From positions 1 through 52,044 of the forward strand of contig CAMDBU010000019.1 in NCBI GenBank assembly GCA_945889495.1: 52,044 nucleotides of DNA, read 5' to 3'. The notes below the pieces were generated by a model. That model worked only from the letters and a program-made list of their open reading frames with translations, did not search any database and was not told the DNA's origin. Below, piece after piece: positions 15,519-24,212 of this stretch. This DNA comes from Syntrophobacter sp. SbD2 (GTDB lineage: Bacteria > Desulfobacterota > Binatia > UBA9968). The position numbers and the translations under genes were made by a program. How positions within the stretch are numbered: the stretch's first letter is position 1; the number at the start of each line of letters is the position of its first letter.

Positions 15519-16897
15519 CCATGGCCATTGAACAAACCATCACCGACGCAACCCTGCCGCAAATGGCGCTGATCCTCGACGAGATGACCATGGCAAGCCA
15601 GTTCAATCGTGCGCTATTCGACACACCGGGCGCCGCGGTTCAGTCGTGCAAGATCGAATGGATCAAATACAAGCCGGCGAAAAACTGTACGGTGGCTTAC
15701 CGGCTGGCCATCGCCGGTGGCGCCGAGCAGTTGCTCTACGGCCGCATCTACGCCGACGGCGGTGCCGCCAAGCGCTTTGCCGAGGCCCAAGCCGCCCCGG
15801 CCACGCGCCCTGAGCATGGCGAGCCGATGGTTTATCTAGCCGCCCTCGGCATGCTCTGTTGGCTTTTCCCCAACGATCGCAAGCTCGCCGGCTTGGCCAA
15901 ACTCGCCGACCGTCAGTGGCTGAAAAACCATGGGCTGCCCGAGGTGGTGAACGCGGTCTTGGGCTCAGACTGGCGGCTCGACGATTTCACCAGCGCGATT
16001 GTCCATTTTGTTCCCGAACATAACTGCACGTTGAGCGTCGATCTCGAAGCAGTGCATGGCCGTTCCGGCGCGCGCGCGCGCCAGCGAATCTACGGCAAGA
16101 CCTACTACAACCGCGCCGGCGCCGAGAGCTACCGGCAAATGTGCGCGCTCTGGCGGCGCAGTTTAAGCGCCAGCAACAGTTTAGGTCTGGCCCAGCCGAT
16201 CGCCTATCAAGTTGAAGAAAAAATTCTTTGGCAGGCCCATGTGGCGGGTGCGACGCTGCTCGACCAAAGCATCGGCAGCGACAAGTTTTTCGCCGCCCTG
16301 GCGCCCGCCGCGGCGGCGCTGGCGGGGTTGCACGGCACGGCTCTCGACTGCGCCGAGAGCGTGACCCTGGAAGCGCAACTGGCCAAGCTGCGGCAAATGG
16401 ATGGGTTTCTTTCGACGGCGCTGCCGGCCGAGGGCGCGCGGATTGATCAGCTGGTCAGTGGACTATTGCGCCGGGCCGAGGTGCTGCCGCGCCGGCCCGA
16501 TGTCACGCTGCACGGCGACCTCCATCTCGGCAACATCATCAGCGCCAACGGCAAGGCCGCGCTAATCGATCTCGACGGCTTGTGCCGCGGCCCGGCGCTC
16601 TACGATCTCGGCAGTTTCATCGCCGCGCTGATCTATCACGGCATCGTCAATCGCATTGCCGATGCCCAGCTGAGCGCCATCACCGCGGCCTTCTGCGCCC
16701 ACTACCGAAGCCAAATCCGCTGGCGGTTCACGGACGCCGAGCTCAACTGGTACGTCGCCGCGGCGCTGATCGGCGAACGGTTATACCGTTGCGTCACTCG
16801 GCTGAAATTTACTCGTGGCGATATCTTCACCGAACTTTTGGCACAAGCGGAGCGGCTCACTCCGCCGCACTCGAACCTGTTGGCAGCGAATTCCTAG
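15515..16897 (+). CDS. APH-fold phosphotransferase (sugar or lipid-sugar kinase candidate)
   Basis: 460 residues, ATG 15515 in ATGA overlap with the heparinase gene. The C-terminal half has the APH catalytic loop HGDLHLGNI at about residue 331 and the metal-binding ALIDLDGLCRGPALYDLGSF at about 349. Both the catalytic Asp and the following Asn are present, so it is predicted active. The N-terminal ~200 residues are unlike classical aminoglycoside kinases. In this setting an antibiotic-resistance role is unlikely; phosphorylation of a sugar, a lipid-linked intermediate or the nascent glycan is the better hypothesis. A divergent relative is the next gene. Confidence 0.8.
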   Translation: MTMAIEQTITDATLPQMALILDEMTMASQFNRALFDTPGAAVQSCKIEWIKYKPAKNCTVAYRLAIAGGAEQLLYGRIYADGGAAKRFAEAQAAPATRPEHGEPMVYLAALGMLCWLFPNDRKLAGLAKLADRQWLKNHGLPEVVNAVLGSDWRLDDFTSAIVHFVPEHNCTLSVDLEAVHGRSGARARQRIYGKTYYNRAGAESYRQMCALWRRSLSASNSLGLAQPIAYQVEEKILWQAHVAGATLLDQSIGSDKFFAALAPAAAALAGLHGTALDCAESVTLEAQLAKLRQMDGFLSTALPAEGARIDQLVSGLLRRAEVLPRRPDVTLHGDLHLGNIISANGKAALIDLDGLCRGPALYDLGSFIAALIYHGIVNRIADAQLSAITAAFCAHYRSQIRWRFTDAELNWYVAAALIGERLYRCVTRLKFTRGDIFTELLAQAERLTPPHSNLLAANS

Positions 16898-16908
16898 GCG
16901 GCTACTTG

Positions 16909-18267
16909 ATGACGCACCCATTCGATAAATTTACCGACGCCACCGCCATGGGCGAGATATTTCAAGCGCGCTTATGGCCGTCGGCCGAGGCTGGCCCAAA
17001 GGTGTTGGGCTGCGAGATTTTGTTCGCGCATCACAAAGCTTACTTGGGCGGCGCGTCGCGGCATAGGTCTTATCTGGCGCTCTGTTACGGTTTGCAGGTG
17101 AGCGATGTCGGGGAACCGGCTGGCGCATTGATGTTTCACGCCAAGGCCTATCTCGGTAATCGTAGTTGCGAGGAGATCGCCGCGGTCGGTGCCGACTGGT
17201 ATTGGCCCGATCTAAAACTCGCGGTGTGGCGTTTTCCCCGTGACCCTAAGATGCCTCACTTGCCGCTGGTGATTGACCCCGCGGCGGTGCGAGAACATTT
17301 GCCCTATGACGCTTTGCCGGCCGGGTATGATATTAGCGTCGCGGTGGCGCGCATTCGCGCTGAAGTCATTCATTACTATCCTGAAGAACGTTGTACTTGC
17401 CGTTATGAACTCGAATCGAATTCTCCGGGCGGCAGTCGCCCGCTGAGCTTGTACGGTAAGACATTCAACCAAGACCGCGGCGAGAGCGCCTACCGAAACC
17501 AGCTCAAACTGTGGCGGATCACCCAGCGGCAGACGAGAAAGTTCATCGTCGCGCGGCCATTAGGCTATAGCGCGAAAGTAAAGACCCTTTGGCTGGAGCC
17601 TATCAATGGCGTTCCCGCGGTTGGTTTTCTTAAAGCTGCGGCTGGTCAGGGCTGGCTAAATGCGACGGCGGAGGGCTTGGCGAATTTACACCGGCTCGCT
17701 CCCATTGTCATGGTGCAACATCGCCGCGCCGATCAATTACAAGATCTCCATAGCAAGAGCAAAAAGTTGCTGCAGGCGTTCCCAGACTTGGCGGCTTTGC
17801 TCACGTCGTTGCAGCGTGACTTGGAGGGCGATGCCGCCAATTGGACCGGCACGCGGCAAAGCTTTATTCACGGCGACTTTCACCTACGCCAGTTGCTGGT
17901 GCACGGCGAGCAAATCGCTGTCCTGGATTTCGACGAGTGCGGTGCCGGCGATGCGCTGCAAGATGTGGCGAGCTTTTTGGTCGATCTGTACTTTTACGAT
18001 TTAAGCGCAGACGAGGCGGCCGGCATGGGCCGGCAATTCTTACAGGCCTACCAGTACGCCGCCGAGTGGGAAATACCCATCAAACAGTTGGACTGGCAGG
18101 TACGCTTGCAGTTTTTCACCAAGGCCTATCGCGTCTACCGCCAACATCAAAACGGCCGCGAAGAGAAAATCGCCGCGCTGCTCAGTTTGGCTGAGCGCGG
18201 CTTGGCCGGCGCCGCGGCTGTGCGCAGCGTGGCGCCGGCGACCGGCGAAAGGAGCGCAAGGTTATGA
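16909..18267 (+). CDS. Second APH-fold phosphotransferase, catalytic Asn replaced by Gln
   Basis: 452 residues from ATG 16909, 11 bp after the first phosphotransferase stop. It shares the layout of the upstream gene, including a C-R-Y-E-L/LYGKTFNQDRG strand pair resembling TVAYRL/YGKTYYN in the first copy. The catalytic loop reads HGDFHLRQL near residue 320 instead of HGDLHLGN, so the usual metal-binding Asn is Gln. The IAVLDFDECGAGDALQDVASF segment keeps its Asp. It could be an active kinase with altered metal binding or a regulatory pseudokinase partner of the first copy. Longer in-frame starts (16582 on) lie inside the upstream gene and were rejected. Confidence 0.78.
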   Translation: MTHPFDKFTDATAMGEIFQARLWPSAEAGPKVLGCEILFAHHKAYLGGASRHRSYLALCYGLQVSDVGEPAGALMFHAKAYLGNRSCEEIAAVGADWYWPDLKLAVWRFPRDPKMPHLPLVIDPAAVREHLPYDALPAGYDISVAVARIRAEVIHYYPEERCTCRYELESNSPGGSRPLSLYGKTFNQDRGESAYRNQLKLWRITQRQTRKFIVARPLGYSAKVKTLWLEPINGVPAVGFLKAAAGQGWLNATAEGLANLHRLAPIVMVQHRRADQLQDLHSKSKKLLQAFPDLAALLTSLQRDLEGDAANWTGTRQSFIHGDFHLRQLLVHGEQIAVLDFDECGAGDALQDVASFLVDLYFYDLSADEAAGMGRQFLQAYQYAAEWEIPIKQLDWQVRLQFFTKAYRVYRQHQNGREEKIAALLSLAERGLAGAAAVRSVAPATGERSARL

Positions 18268-20225
18268 AAACAGTCATGTTCTACTGCCAGCATGTGCTCG
18301 GCATGGGCCACTTCGTGCGCAGCATGGAACTGGTCAAGGGGCTGAAGGATTTTCACGTGAGCTTCTTCAACGGCGGCGAAGTCATCGCGGGATTTCCCTT
18401 GCCAGCGGAAGTTGAGCTGGTGCAAATGGCGCCCTTGGAATCGGATGAGAACTTCACCGAGATTCGCGGCACCGGCGGCTCGGGCAGTCTCGAAGCGATT
18501 AAAAAATCGCGCCTGCGCTGCTTGTTGGACGGCTATGAACGGTTGCAGCCCGATATACTCGTCGTCGAATTGTTTCCCTTCGGGCGCAAGCAGTTCGCCT
18601 TCGAGTTGGTGCCACTCTTGGCGCGCGTCCGGCAGGCCGGCGCCAGGACCAAGGTGGTGTGCAGCCTGCGCGATATCCTGGTCAGTCGTAAGGATCAAGT
18701 GCGTCACGAGGCGCGGGTTTGCGATCTGCTCAATCGTTACTTCGATGCGCTGTTGATTCACGCCGATCCGCAATTGCAGCGTTTAGAAGAAACTTTTTTC
18801 AGTTTGCCGCGGTTAAAGACCGAGATCCATTACACCGGCTATGTGGCGCAGCCGGCCGACGAAGAATCGAGTATCGACGATGGATCGCGACCGCTGATTG
18901 CTTCGAGCGACCCGACGATCCTAGTGAGCGTCGGCGGCGGCCGGGTCGGTTATGAATTGCTCGAAGCCGCGATCCAGGCGAGCGCCGAACTGGCGCGGAC
19001 CCAAGCGCACCGCATGCTGGTATTCACCGGGCCCTACTTGCCGGATGAACAGTTCGCCACTTTGCAGCAGCTGGCTGCCGACCAGCCAGCGCTAACGGTG
19101 CAACGTTATTCAGCGCAGTTTGTTTCGTTGATGGCCAAGGCCCAACTGTCGGTGAGCATGGCGGGTTACAATACTTGCATGAATATCTTGACCACCGAGG
19201 TGCCGGCATTGGTGATGCCGTTTACCGGCGGCGATAACAGCGAGCAGACCGTGCGCGGCAAAAAGCTCGAAGCGCTGGGCGTGGTGACCATGATTGCACC
19301 GGAGGATCTCGAACCGATCCTGTTGTCGCAAAAAATGGCACAAGCGCTCAAGACCCAGCCCCCCCACGACGTGGTTAATCTGCGCGGCGTCGAGAACACG
19401 GCGGCGATCCTGGCGCGGCTCGCGGCCAGGGAAGAGGTCGCCGCGCCGAGTCAATATCCATATCGCGCCAGCGAAGCGTGCTTGCGCGCGGCGCTCGACC
19501 GGCTCCAACGAGATGGTCGAGAGATCAATATCTTTGTGCGCGACGACGATATCGATGACGACGAAGAGACGCTGCGGCAATTACTCGACGTAACCTTCGC
19601 GCGCGGCGTGCCGGTCAATCTCGAAGTGATTCCGGCGACTTTGACCGAAGACGGCGTCCGACTGTTGCGCGACTACAAGGGCTTCGATGGCAATCTGGTC
19701 GAGCTGCACCAGCATGGCTGGCGCCATGTCAATCACGAAACGGTCGGCAAGAAATGTGAATTCGGCGCCGCCCGCGGCTTCGACGACCAGCTGCAAGACA
19801 TTGCCCGCGGCAAGGCGCGCTTGGAAGAATTATTGGAGGAGCGTTTCTTTCCGGCTTTCACGCCGCCGTGGAACCGTTGCACGGACGATACCCTGCGGGC
19901 GCTCGATCGGTTGGGTTTTCAAGTGTTCTCCGCCGACCAGAGTGGCCGGCAGCGCCATGGCCAGAGCTTTCGGGAGATTTCAATTAGCCTCGATTTGTAT
20001 CGCTGGAAAGGTGGCGCGGCGTTGAAGGCGCCCGGGGAAATCAACGAGCGCTTAATCGACCAAATGAGCCGCGGTGACACCGTTGGCCTCCTCCTGCACC
20101 ATAAAGTGATGGACGGTGCGGCGTTTTCGTTTCTCGACTTTCTCCTGGCGCAGTTGCGCCATTATCCCAATGTGAAGTGCCGGACACTTGGCGGTTTGCT
20201 GGAGCAAACTAGCGAGAGGTATTGA
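18264..20225 (+). CDS. Fusion of MurG-like glycosyltransferase and NodB-like polysaccharide deacetylase
   Basis: 653 residues with two enzymes in one chain. Residues 1 to about 400 form a GT-B transferase (FYCQHVLGMGHFVRSMELVK opening, ILVSVGGGRVGYELLEAAI, SVSMAGYNTCMNILTTEVPALVMPF), related in layout to the enzyme at 9694. Residues about 415-653 look like a carbohydrate esterase 4 / NodB fold: FVRDDDIDDD near 425 (motif 1 Asp pair), ELHQHGWRHVNHE near 480 (HxxxH metal site) and PAFTPPWNRCTDDTLRAL (motif 3). It could transfer an N-acetylated sugar and then de-N-acetylate it. No signal peptide is present, so the deacetylase would be cytoplasmic, unlike most NodB enzymes on cell-wall glycans. 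ATG overlaps the preceding stop by 4 bp. Confidence 0.82.
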   Translation: MKTVMFYCQHVLGMGHFVRSMELVKGLKDFHVSFFNGGEVIAGFPLPAEVELVQMAPLESDENFTEIRGTGGSGSLEAIKKSRLRCLLDGYERLQPDILVVELFPFGRKQFAFELVPLLARVRQAGARTKVVCSLRDILVSRKDQVRHEARVCDLLNRYFDALLIHADPQLQRLEETFFSLPRLKTEIHYTGYVAQPADEESSIDDGSRPLIASSDPTILVSVGGGRVGYELLEAAIQASAELARTQAHRMLVFTGPYLPDEQFATLQQLAADQPALTVQRYSAQFVSLMAKAQLSVSMAGYNTCMNILTTEVPALVMPFTGGDNSEQTVRGKKLEALGVVTMIAPEDLEPILLSQKMAQALKTQPPHDVVNLRGVENTAAILARLAAREEVAAPSQYPYRASEACLRAALDRLQRDGREINIFVRDDDIDDDEETLRQLLDVTFARGVPVNLEVIPATLTEDGVRLLRDYKGFDGNLVELHQHGWRHVNHETVGKKCEFGAARGFDDQLQDIARGKARLEELLEERFFPAFTPPWNRCTDDTLRALDRLGFQVFSADQSGRQRHGQSFREISISLDLYRWKGGAALKAPGEINERLIDQMSRGDTVGLLLHHKVMDGAAFSFLDFLLAQLRHYPNVKCRTLGGLLEQTSERY

Positions 20226-20227
20226 CC

Positions 20228-21979
20228 ATGGCAGCGCAACAATCCAGCAAACTCAAGCAGATTATTTTGAGCCAGTTAAAACAGAGCCGCGGCAAAGTGC
20301 TCCTCGGCATGCTGTGCATTGGCGGTTACGCGATCACGCAACTACTCGCGCCTTGGCCGCTGAAGATCATTTTCGATTATGTCCTATTGGAGAAACCGCT
20401 GCCGGAGTTTCTCGGCTTTCTGGCCGGGCTCATCGCTGGCGATAAAGTCTTCGCGCTGATTATTTTATCTTTGAGCTTCGTCGGCATCGCCGTGTGCGGC
20501 GGTGGGTTTGCCTATTCCGAGACTTATTTCACCTCGCGCATCGGTTATGAGCTGGTACACCGGCTGCGCCGCGACTTGTTCAATCATTTGCAGCGGCTGT
20601 CCTTGTCCTTTCACAGCCGCGCCCGTTCCGGCGAGCTGCTGACCAAGGTGTCGAGCGACACCAATGCGCTGCGCGATGTCTTCACCGAGTCGGTGCTGAC
20701 TTTCGTCGTCCACTCGCTGACCCTGGTCGGCATCTTCATCACCATGTTCCTGGTCAATTGGAAACTCGCATTGATCGTTCTCGCCAGCTTTCCGGTGATG
20801 TTTGGCGTGCTCCAATATGTCTACCGGGAGATCAAAGCCTCGGCGCGCCGGCAACGCGGCAAAGAAGGGAAGATCGCCGCGCGCATCAGCGAAATCCTCT
20901 CCGCGGTGACCCTGGTGCAAGCCTTCGGCCGGGAACGTTACGAGGGCGAGCGCTTCGAGAGTGCCAGCGCCGAGAGTTTGCATGAAGGCATCCGCACGGC
21001 GCGCTTGGAAGCGGCGGCGACCCGCACCGTGGAAATTATCGGCGCCGTCGGTTCCTGGGCGGTGATCTTGTTCGGTTCCTTGCAGGCTTTGAATGGCCGG
21101 ATGACGCCCGGCGACATTCTGATCTTCGCCGTCTACGTCAATCAAGTGTACCGGCCGATCCGCCAGATGGTAAAACTCTTGAGCCGGTTCTCGCGGGCGA
21201 TGGCGAGCGCCACGCGCATCGGCGAGATCTTAGAGTTGGAGCCCGAGATCGCCGACGCGCCCGATGCGGTTGAGGCGACCAACCTCAAGGGGGTGGTCGA
21301 ATTTCGCGATGTGTCGTTCAATTACGGCGATGGCAAGGCGGTGTTGGAAAACGTCTCGTTTAGCATCGCGGCGGGGGAGCGGGTGGCGCTCACCGGCGTC
21401 TCCGGGGCGGGCAAATCGACCGTCGTCAGTTTGCTGCTGCGCCTCTATGACGCCCGCGCCGGGGCGATCGTCATCGACGGCGTCGATGTGCGAAAATACC
21501 AGCGCGAATCGCTGCGCCGGGAGATCGGCGTGGTGCTGCAAGACTCGCTGCTCCTGGGCGCGACGATTCGGGAAAACATCGCCTATGGAAAACCGGATGC
21601 GAGCATGGACGAGATCGAGCAGGCGGCGCGCCAAGCCTATGCCGATGATTTCATCGCCGCGCTGCCCAATGGTTACGACACCGTGTTAGGCGAGCGCGGC
21701 GCGACACTCTCCGGCGGCCAACGCCAGCGCATCGCCCTGGCGCGGGCGCTGATCAAGCGGCCGTCGATTTTGATTCTTGACGAGCCGACCTCGGCGGTGG
21801 ACGCCGAGTCGGAAAAGCTCATCTGGGACGCCATCGAACGGTTGCAGCAGGGACGCACGGTGCTGGTCATCGCCCATCAGCTGTCGACCATCAAGCGCTG
21901 TCAGCGGGTTCTCGTGTTGAAAGAGGGTACGGTGCGGGAAAAAGCCCAGGGGGCGGAAGCCATGCGTCAGTACCTCTAG
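20228..21979 (+). CDS. MsbA-type ABC exporter (fused permease-ATPase)
   Basis: 583 residues from ATG 20228 (GAGAGG at 20214-20219, 8-nt spacing); a TTG at 20222 overlapping the upstream stop is the alternative. An N-terminal six-helix exporter domain (about 1-310) is followed by an ATPase with Walker A GVSGAGKST (near 394), Q-loop VVLQDSLLLGATIRENI, signature LSGGQRQRIALARAL and Walker B SILILDEPTSAVD. The His switch is IAHQLSTI. MsbA/PglK-type exporters flip lipid-linked sugars or lipid A. No Wzx, Wzy, KpsMT or initiating phosphoglycosyl transferase is seen, so this exporter is the only obvious route for the operon's product across the inner membrane. Confidence 0.9.
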   Translation: MAAQQSSKLKQIILSQLKQSRGKVLLGMLCIGGYAITQLLAPWPLKIIFDYVLLEKPLPEFLGFLAGLIAGDKVFALIILSLSFVGIAVCGGGFAYSETYFTSRIGYELVHRLRRDLFNHLQRLSLSFHSRARSGELLTKVSSDTNALRDVFTESVLTFVVHSLTLVGIFITMFLVNWKLALIVLASFPVMFGVLQYVYREIKASARRQRGKEGKIAARISEILSAVTLVQAFGRERYEGERFESASAESLHEGIRTARLEAAATRTVEIIGAVGSWAVILFGSLQALNGRMTPGDILIFAVYVNQVYRPIRQMVKLLSRFSRAMASATRIGEILELEPEIADAPDAVEATNLKGVVEFRDVSFNYGDGKAVLENVSFSIAAGERVALTGVSGAGKSTVVSLLLRLYDARAGAIVIDGVDVRKYQRESLRREIGVVLQDSLLLGATIRENIAYGKPDASMDEIEQAARQAYADDFIAALPNGYDTVLGERGATLSGGQRQRIALARALIKRPSILILDEPTSAVDAESEKLIWDAIERLQQGRTVLVIAHQLSTIKRCQRVLVLKEGTVREKAQGAEAMRQYL

Positions 21980-22083
21980 CCGCGGCCCGCCACCCGCCGG
22001 TCCAAGTTAGCGCGCCCCGTCTTTGGTGTGCCCGCGGAAGATGCTAGACTTCGGCAATTAAATCTAGTGGTTTGGATCGACCC

Positions 22084-22557
22084 ATGGCTGACGCTTTGAA
22101 GCAGCAGGTGCTGGATTACCTCAAGGGGCATAACACTATGACGCTGGCGACCTGCGTTGGCGAGGCGCCGTGGGCGGCGACGGTATTCTACGCCAGCGAC
22201 GATCTGCGGCTGTATTTTTTCTCCTCGCCGGAGTCGCGCCATGGCCAGAATCTGGCGGCCAATGGGCGGGTGGCGGTGACTATTCAAGAGGACTATCACG
22301 ACTGGCGCAAGATCAAAGGCATTCAACTGGAAGGACGGGTCGAGCTCGTCGACGGGGTGGTGGCCAAGGCCAAAGCGATGGCGATTTACGCGCTCAAGTA
22401 CCCGGAGGTCATCAAGCTGTTTACCGACCCCAATAGCGGCGTGTTTCACAAAGCCTTTCTCAAGGTGAAGTTCTATTGCGTGGTGCCGGAAAAGCTTTTT
22501 TTCATCGACAATGAAAGCGGTTTTGGCAAACGGCAAGAACTGGCGATCGGCGGATGA
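22084..22557 (+). CDS. PPOX-type flavin-binding split-barrel protein, YhbP-like
   Basis: 157 residues from ATG 22084; a TTG at 22072 is in frame but less likely. The layout HNTMTLATCVGEAPWAATVFYASDDLRLYFFSS followed by RHGQNLAANGRVAVTI is that of the pyridoxamine 5'-phosphate oxidase-like split barrel, closest in pattern to the YhbP/UPF0306 group. These proteins bind FMN, F420 or heme; the substrate here is unknown. It stands alone between the polysaccharide operon and the tolC operon. A second, different PPOX protein sits at 24213 inside that operon. Confidence 0.78.
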   Translation: MADALKQQVLDYLKGHNTMTLATCVGEAPWAATVFYASDDLRLYFFSSPESRHGQNLAANGRVAVTIQEDYHDWRKIKGIQLEGRVELVDGVVAKAKAMAIYALKYPEVIKLFTDPNSGVFHKAFLKVKFYCVVPEKLFFIDNESGFGKRQELAIGG

Positions 22558-22602
22558 GTTGGCGCCAGTTTGACTTGATGTCGTCCGCTTCGCGGTTGCT
22601 CT

Positions 22603-22618
22603 TGGCACTTGCTATGCT
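22603..22618 (+). promoter_or_regulatory. Candidate sigma-54 promoter upstream of tolC
   Basis: TGGCACTTGCTATGCT has a perfect -24 box (TGGCAC), with GG and GC 10 bases apart; the -12 box is TATGCT instead of TTTGCT. Transcription would start near 22629, leaving a ~124-nt leader to ATG 22753. The bases CTATGCTCCT at the -12 side also occur at 9520-9529 beside the other sigma-54 site, so the two promoters may share a control element. Confidence 0.42.
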
Positions 22619-22752
22619 CCTGTGGCGCATCATCGATGGGCGTCGCCCGCCGGGTTGCCCCTACGTGCCAATTTCATTCTAGATTGTTAATATTGCCGGA
22701 TACCTGTACGACTTGCGGATTTGTGCGTCTAATGAGGATAGGGGGTTGCGCG

Positions 22753-24093
22753 ATGAAACTTTTCACCCGTAATCGATGGCTTGAGATCGTTTGGCTTTGT
22801 AGTTCGGTGCTACTGATTGCGCCGCTCGGTAGTCATGCCGCGGACAGCGCGTCGCCACGCGCCCCCGGTGGCGCGCCGGCGGTGAAGCTGCTGGCTCTGG
22901 ACGAGGTCGTCCGCATCGCCTTGGAGAATCAATCGACCATCAAGTCGGCGGCATTTCAGGTCAAAGCCCAGGATGCCTTGGTGCACCAACAGATGGCGGC
23001 CTATTATCCCAGTCTTTCGCTCAACAATTCCTACCGCACCAACAATGTCGGCGGTCGGTCGAGCAACGCAAACAATGTCTCCGATTCCATCGCCAACACG
23101 GCCAATCTGAGCATGACGCTTTACAATTTTGGCAAGCGCGAGGGCAATGTCGAAGCCGCGCGCAACACCCTGGAAGCGACGCAGTATTCATTCAATGCGA
23201 CCTCCAACGATGTCGTGCTGGCGGTCAAACAGGCCTACTTCGGCGTGCTCCAGGCCGACGCGCTCCTGGCGGTTAACGAAGAAACCGTCAAGGACCGTCA
23301 GGCGGTCATGACCCAAACGCAGAGTTTTTATGAAGTCGGCACCAAACCGCGCAGCGATGTCACCCAGGCGGAGGCCAATCTTTACTTGGCCCAGGCCAAT
23401 CTGATCGCGGCGCGCAACGGCGTCGAGGTCGCCTGGGCGAATCTACGCAACGCCATGGGGGTCGACGAGTTTCCCAAGCAGCCGTTGGCCGACACCTTGG
23501 CCACCGAGCCGGTGTCGATGACGTTGGAACAGGCCAAGAGCGCGGCCTTCGCGGCGCGGCCGGAGCTACGCCAGTTCGAGGCGGTGCTCAAGGCCCAAGA
23601 CCAACAGATCGCGGTGGCGCGGCGCAATCACTTGCCGGATCTGCTGTTCAATTCGAGTTATGGCTGGCAGGGCAACAACAACGGCACCAATCTCTTTCCG
23701 CTGGGTCCGAGCTGGCAGGTGCAATTGAATTTGAACATTCCGATTTTCAACGGCTTCCAGACCACCTATCAGGTGCAGCAAGCGATGGCCAATTATAACT
23801 CGATCAAGGAACAGCTCCGCGTGGAGCGTCAGCGGGTGGCCTTTCAGGTCGAGCAAAATTTTTTGAACTTAGTCGCGTCCTTGGACGTGGTGCGGGCCAA
23901 TGCCGCGGCGGAGCGGGCGGCCAAGCAAAACTTGGAGTTGCACGAAGCGCGCTATCAAGTGGGCTTTGCGCCCATCGTCGAGGTGACCACCGCGCAAGCG
24001 ACCTACACGACGGCGCAGACCAGCCATGTCAACGCGCGGATTTCCTACAAGTTGGCGATGGCGCAGTTGCTCAACGCCATCGGCCAGCAATGA
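22753..24093 (+). CDS. tolC: TolC-family outer membrane efflux protein
   Basis: 446 residues from ATG 22753, preceded by GGGGG at 22741-22745; upstream in-frame ATG 22732 and TTG/ATG further up are possible but would put charged residues before the signal peptide. The signal peptide (KLFTRNRWLEIVWLC start, ...GSHAADS cleavage) leads into two repeated outer-membrane efflux domains rich in Ala/Gln/Asn. These are typical TolC helices (ALENQSTIKSAAFQVKAQDA; LTLEQAKSAAFAARPELRQ-type repeat; AERAAKQNLELHEARYQVG). It would be the outer-membrane duct for the MacAB-type pump encoded downstream. It precedes the PPOX gene by about 120 bp. Confidence 0.9.
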   Translation: MKLFTRNRWLEIVWLCSSVLLIAPLGSHAADSASPRAPGGAPAVKLLALDEVVRIALENQSTIKSAAFQVKAQDALVHQQMAAYYPSLSLNNSYRTNNVGGRSSNANNVSDSIANTANLSMTLYNFGKREGNVEAARNTLEATQYSFNATSNDVVLAVKQAYFGVLQADALLAVNEETVKDRQAVMTQTQSFYEVGTKPRSDVTQAEANLYLAQANLIAARNGVEVAWANLRNAMGVDEFPKQPLADTLATEPVSMTLEQAKSAAFAARPELRQFEAVLKAQDQQIAVARRNHLPDLLFNSSYGWQGNNNGTNLFPLGPSWQVQLNLNIPIFNGFQTTYQVQQAMANYNSIKEQLRVERQRVAFQVEQNFLNLVASLDVVRANAAAERAAKQNLELHEARYQVGFAPIVEVTTAQATYTTAQTSHVNARISYKLAMAQLLNAIGQQ

Positions 24094-24212
24094 CGGCGCG
24101 GAGTTTATCGTTGTCCTTCGCCGGCAGCGCGGGTTGTCCGGGTGGATGGGGCGTGAAATAATTATTAGCTACCGTCGCGGGTGAGCGATGGCTTGAGGGC
24201 GAGGTTGAAATT

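Noticed and set aside
16582-16908. N-terminal extension of the second APH-fold gene
   Set aside because: Out-of-frame reading of the first APH gene's catalytic region; ATG 16909 fits.
15515-18267. Aminoglycoside resistance genes
   Set aside because: The APH fold is shared by many sugar, choline and lipid kinases; context is glycan synthesis and the N-terminal domains differ from resistance enzymes.
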